A stretch of DNA of 64,000 bases from Alistipes sp. GTDB taxonomy: Bacteria; Bacteroidota; Bacteroidia; Bacteroidales; Rikenellaceae. This document shows, in pieces, positions 62,098 to 64,000 of the stretch. Location of the stretch: positions 62,001 through 126,000 of the forward strand of contig JAFSDP010000011.1 of assembly GCA_017436185.1 (NCBI GenBank). The letters run 5' to 3'. A program made the position numbers and the translations under genes. Within the stretch, counting starts at the first letter, position 1; the number at the start of each line of letters is the position of its first letter. The notes beneath the pieces were generated by a model, which saw only the letters and a program-made list of their open reading frames with translations, was not told where the DNA came from and made no database searches.

Positions 62098-63252
62098 ATG
62101 GCAAACAAGAAAGTATTTGTTTCGGGGTGCTACGATATGCTTCACAGCGGACACGTGGCCTTTTTTAAGGAGGCATCGCAATATGGCGACCTCTATGTGG
62201 GTATCGGATCCGATGCCACGATTTTCCAACTCAAGGCCCGAAAGACCATCTGCTCGGAGAATGAGCGACTCTATATGGTGCGCTCGATTCGCTATGTCAA
62301 GGAGGCCTACATCAACCCGGGCTCGGGTATGATGGACTTCATCGAGACGGTGGATCGCATCAAGCCCGACATCTTTGTCGTCAATGAGGATGGCGGCTCG
62401 GAGACCAAACGTCAGTTCTGTGCCGAGCGAGGCATCGAGTATGTCGTTTTGCAGCGTGAGCCCGATGCCGGCTTGGAGGCTCGCTCGACCACCTCGTTGC
62501 GTACGACCGTCAAGTCGCAGCTTCCCTATCGTCTCGATTTGGCAGGTACGTGGATCGACCAACCCTACGTTTCGAAGTATGGCGCAGGTTGGGCCATCAC
62601 CGTCTCGTTGGAGCCGACCATCGAGTTTATGGAGCGTGCCGGTATGTCCACCTCGACCCGCAATGCGATGAAGAAGTTGTGGCCCTACAACCTACCGGCT
62701 TACGACCCCGAAAAGTTGGCTAAGTTGGTCTTCTGCTTCGAGAATGAGCCGGAGAAGGATGGCCACATTTCGGGCGCACAAGATGCCATCGGTATCTGTG
62801 TGCCGGGGGTTTGTCGTCACTATTATGACAACCACTATTGGCCCGAGAAGATCGAGACCATCTACGATGAGGCGACGTTGGCGTGGCTGGAGAGTCACCT
62901 CTGCCTTATCCCGATGTTCCCCCGTCCCGAGGGTACGTCGGTGGTGGCCGGTTGTCGAATCGACGAGGCGGGCGTGAAGGCCTTGACGACGGCTGCCGAT
63001 GCCTGCTGGGAGGCTATTCTGCAGCGTGATTTGCAGGCCTTTGCCGCTGCTTATCAGGCTTCGTTTGAGGCCCAGACGGCGATGTTCCCGGCGATGCTCA
63101 ACGACGAGGTGAACAAGTGGATTGAGCGTTATCGCCACAAGGCGTTGGCCTGGAAGCTCTCGGGTGCAGGTGGCGGTGGCTACCTGGCATTGGTCTGCGA
63201 GGTGCCCCCCGTAGAGGCCATCCGCATCAAGATCCGCCGTCGAGAGATGTAA
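62098..63252 (+). CDS. Cytidylyltransferase-GHMP kinase fusion
   Basis: 384 residues. The N-terminal cytidylyltransferase-like domain (1-137) has VSGCYDMLHSGHVAFFKEA with HSGH at 16-19 and STTSLRTT (130-137) as the second nucleotide motif. The second part begins PYRLDLAGTWIDQP (143-156), GHMP motif 1, and ends SGAGGGGYLALVCE, GHMP motif 3. Motif 2 (GLSSSA) is weak or replaced: GMSTSTRNAM near residue 184. ISGAQDAIGI may be a QDx-like catalytic site. It could phosphorylate C1 of a sugar and then activate it, in the manner of HldE or FKP but with a different domain pair. Substrate unknown. Confidence 0.8.
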   Translation: MANKKVFVSGCYDMLHSGHVAFFKEASQYGDLYVGIGSDATIFQLKARKTICSENERLYMVRSIRYVKEAYINPGSGMMDFIETVDRIKPDIFVVNEDGGSETKRQFCAERGIEYVVLQREPDAGLEARSTTSLRTTVKSQLPYRLDLAGTWIDQPYVSKYGAGWAITVSLEPTIEFMERAGMSTSTRNAMKKLWPYNLPAYDPEKLAKLVFCFENEPEKDGHISGAQDAIGICVPGVCRHYYDNHYWPEKIETIYDEATLAWLESHLCLIPMFPRPEGTSVVAGCRIDEAGVKALTTAADACWEAILQRDLQAFAAAYQASFEAQTAMFPAMLNDEVNKWIERYRHKALAWKLSGAGGGGYLALVCEVPPVEAIRIKIRRREM

Positions 63253-63264
63253 AAATAGTTGAAG

Positions 63265-64000
63265 ATGTCGGTATCCCAACCCTTGTTTGCCGCTTTACGT
63301 GCGTCGTTGCATCAAACCGAATTGGATGCAACGCAGTTTGGTGCGTTGAGTGAGGCCGAGTGGCAACAACTCTACCGCCTCTCGGTAGAGCAAGGTGTGG
63401 CTGCTCTGGTGTGGGATTCGATTGCCAAGTCGCCTCAGTCGTTGCAACCACCCCGAGCCATTCGTTTGCAGTGGGCAATGACCACGCAACAAATCGAAAA
63501 GCGATACACAAAGCAGCAACAGGCACTGTTTCATTTGGCGGAGTTCTATACGGCACACCACCTGAAAATGATGGTACTGAAGGGCTATGGTTTGAGTTTG
63601 AACTACCCTGTACCTTGCCATCGACCTTGTGGGGATATCGATATTTGGCTCTTTGGCGAACAGCAACGGGGCGATGAGCTGATTGCAGCGGAACGTCGAA
63701 TTGTGGTTTCGGAGGATGAGCACAAGCACACCGTCTTTGATTTTGAGGGGGTGCACGTCGAGAACCATTATACCTTCACCAACATCTATGCGCACCGCTC
63801 CAATCGGCCGGTTGAGGCACGTATGCAGGAGTTGGCGCAGGCCTCTACCCACACGTTGCAATGCGGCAAGGGGGTGTGTTATATCCCCAATGTGGATTTT
63901 CACGCACTCTATCTGTTGCGCCACACCTCGTCTCATTTCGCTGCAACCGAGATAGGTCTGCGTATGTTGGTGGATTGGACCTTGTTTGTAAAAAAGAATT
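63265..64000 (+). CDS. NTP_transf_5 family nucleotidyltransferase (cut by window edge)
   Basis: 245 codons from the ATG at 63265, open at the right edge. After an N-terminal helical region, MMVLKGYGLSLNYP and RPCGDIDIWLFG form the nucleotidyltransferase core (the D-I-D metal site), as in the NTP_transf_5 family common in capsule and exopolysaccharide loci. HVENHYTFTN and HALYLLRHTSSHF follow. Its chemical role is unknown in general. Twelve bases after the fusion gene, so it is in the same operon. Confidence 0.8.
   Translation, partial: MSVSQPLFAALRASLHQTELDATQFGALSEAEWQQLYRLSVEQGVAALVWDSIAKSPQSLQPPRAIRLQWAMTTQQIEKRYTKQQQALFHLAEFYTAHHLKMMVLKGYGLSLNYPVPCHRPCGDIDIWLFGEQQRGDELIAAERRIVVSEDEHKHTVFDFEGVHVENHYTFTNIYAHRSNRPVEARMQELAQASTHTLQCGKGVCYIPNVDFHALYLLRHTSSHFAATEIGLRMLVDWTLFVKKN

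Overview
This is a 64 kb chromosomal segment of a Bacteroidales bacterium, most like Alistipes or another member of the Rikenellaceae. The evidence is the Bacteroidota promoter form (TTG/TTTG, about 19-20 bp, TAnnTTTG) before many genes, a SusC/SusD pair, PorX, a GldE/CorC-type protein next to LptC, a Rho with a long basic N-terminal insert, a 30-codon bS22/COX24-like gene, and a GC-rich core (roughly 55%, judged by eye) broken by AT-rich islands. The genus is inferred, not shown.

Layout. 1-4.8 kb (minus): groEL start, groES, and an Rbs-type sugar ABC importer (binding lipoprotein, DUF2291, ATPase, permease). 4.9-5.2 kb: tRNA-His with a duplicated 3' end. 5.3-9.8 kb (minus): bamD, omega-like RNAP subunit, coaBC, recN, SMR transporter. 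9.8-12.5 kb: greA facing an ECF sigma unit, set between repeat-filled gaps. 12.5-16.7 kb: SH3/zinc-ribbon membrane protein, rho, S1/P1 nuclease. 16.8-18.7 kb: AT-rich island with a lipoprotein and a P-loop NTPase. 18.8-23.6 kb: AraC regulator, a DUF262-DUF1524 / double zinc-finger / two-TM operon, tRNA-Phe. 23.9 kb: probable small RNA. 24.4-31.2 kb: SusC, SusD and a surface lipoprotein. 31.4-49.7 kb: a long core run (porX, tsaE, SRPBCC protein, HU, bS22-like, RNase G, mfd, coaX, outer-membrane protein, TPR protein, lptC, CNNM/CorC protein, periplasmic isomerase, TonB receptor). 49.7-53.1 kb: a 122-bp inverted-repeat element, rpsT, tRNA-Glu, twin TIR genes, tRNA-Pro. 53.1-57.6 kb: queA, nadB, prfC. 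57.8 kb to the end: a surface-glycan operon.

How the genes work together. The glycan operon begins with a WecA/MraY-type enzyme that loads a sugar phosphate on undecaprenyl phosphate. It then carries a kinase matching plant galacturonokinase motif by motif, a sugar-1-phosphate nucleotidyltransferase, a UDP-glucuronate 4-epimerase-like enzyme, a cytidylyltransferase-GHMP kinase fusion and an NTP_transf_5 protein cut by the window edge. It looks like a two-way supply of UDP-galacturonate (salvage plus epimerisation) and a second activated sugar for a surface polymer. The defence-like or accessory genes (DUF262 operon, twin TIR proteins) lie beside tRNA genes, and the tRNA-His site keeps a footprint of an old integration-like event.

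Most core gene calls are secure from motifs. The best candidates for undescribed biology are the uronic-acid kinase operon, the mosaic TIR/lectin-fold gene pair, the DUF262/zinc-finger/two-TM operon, the P-loop/lipoprotein island and the promoter-plus-terminator small RNA. All of these are read by eye, with no database search.
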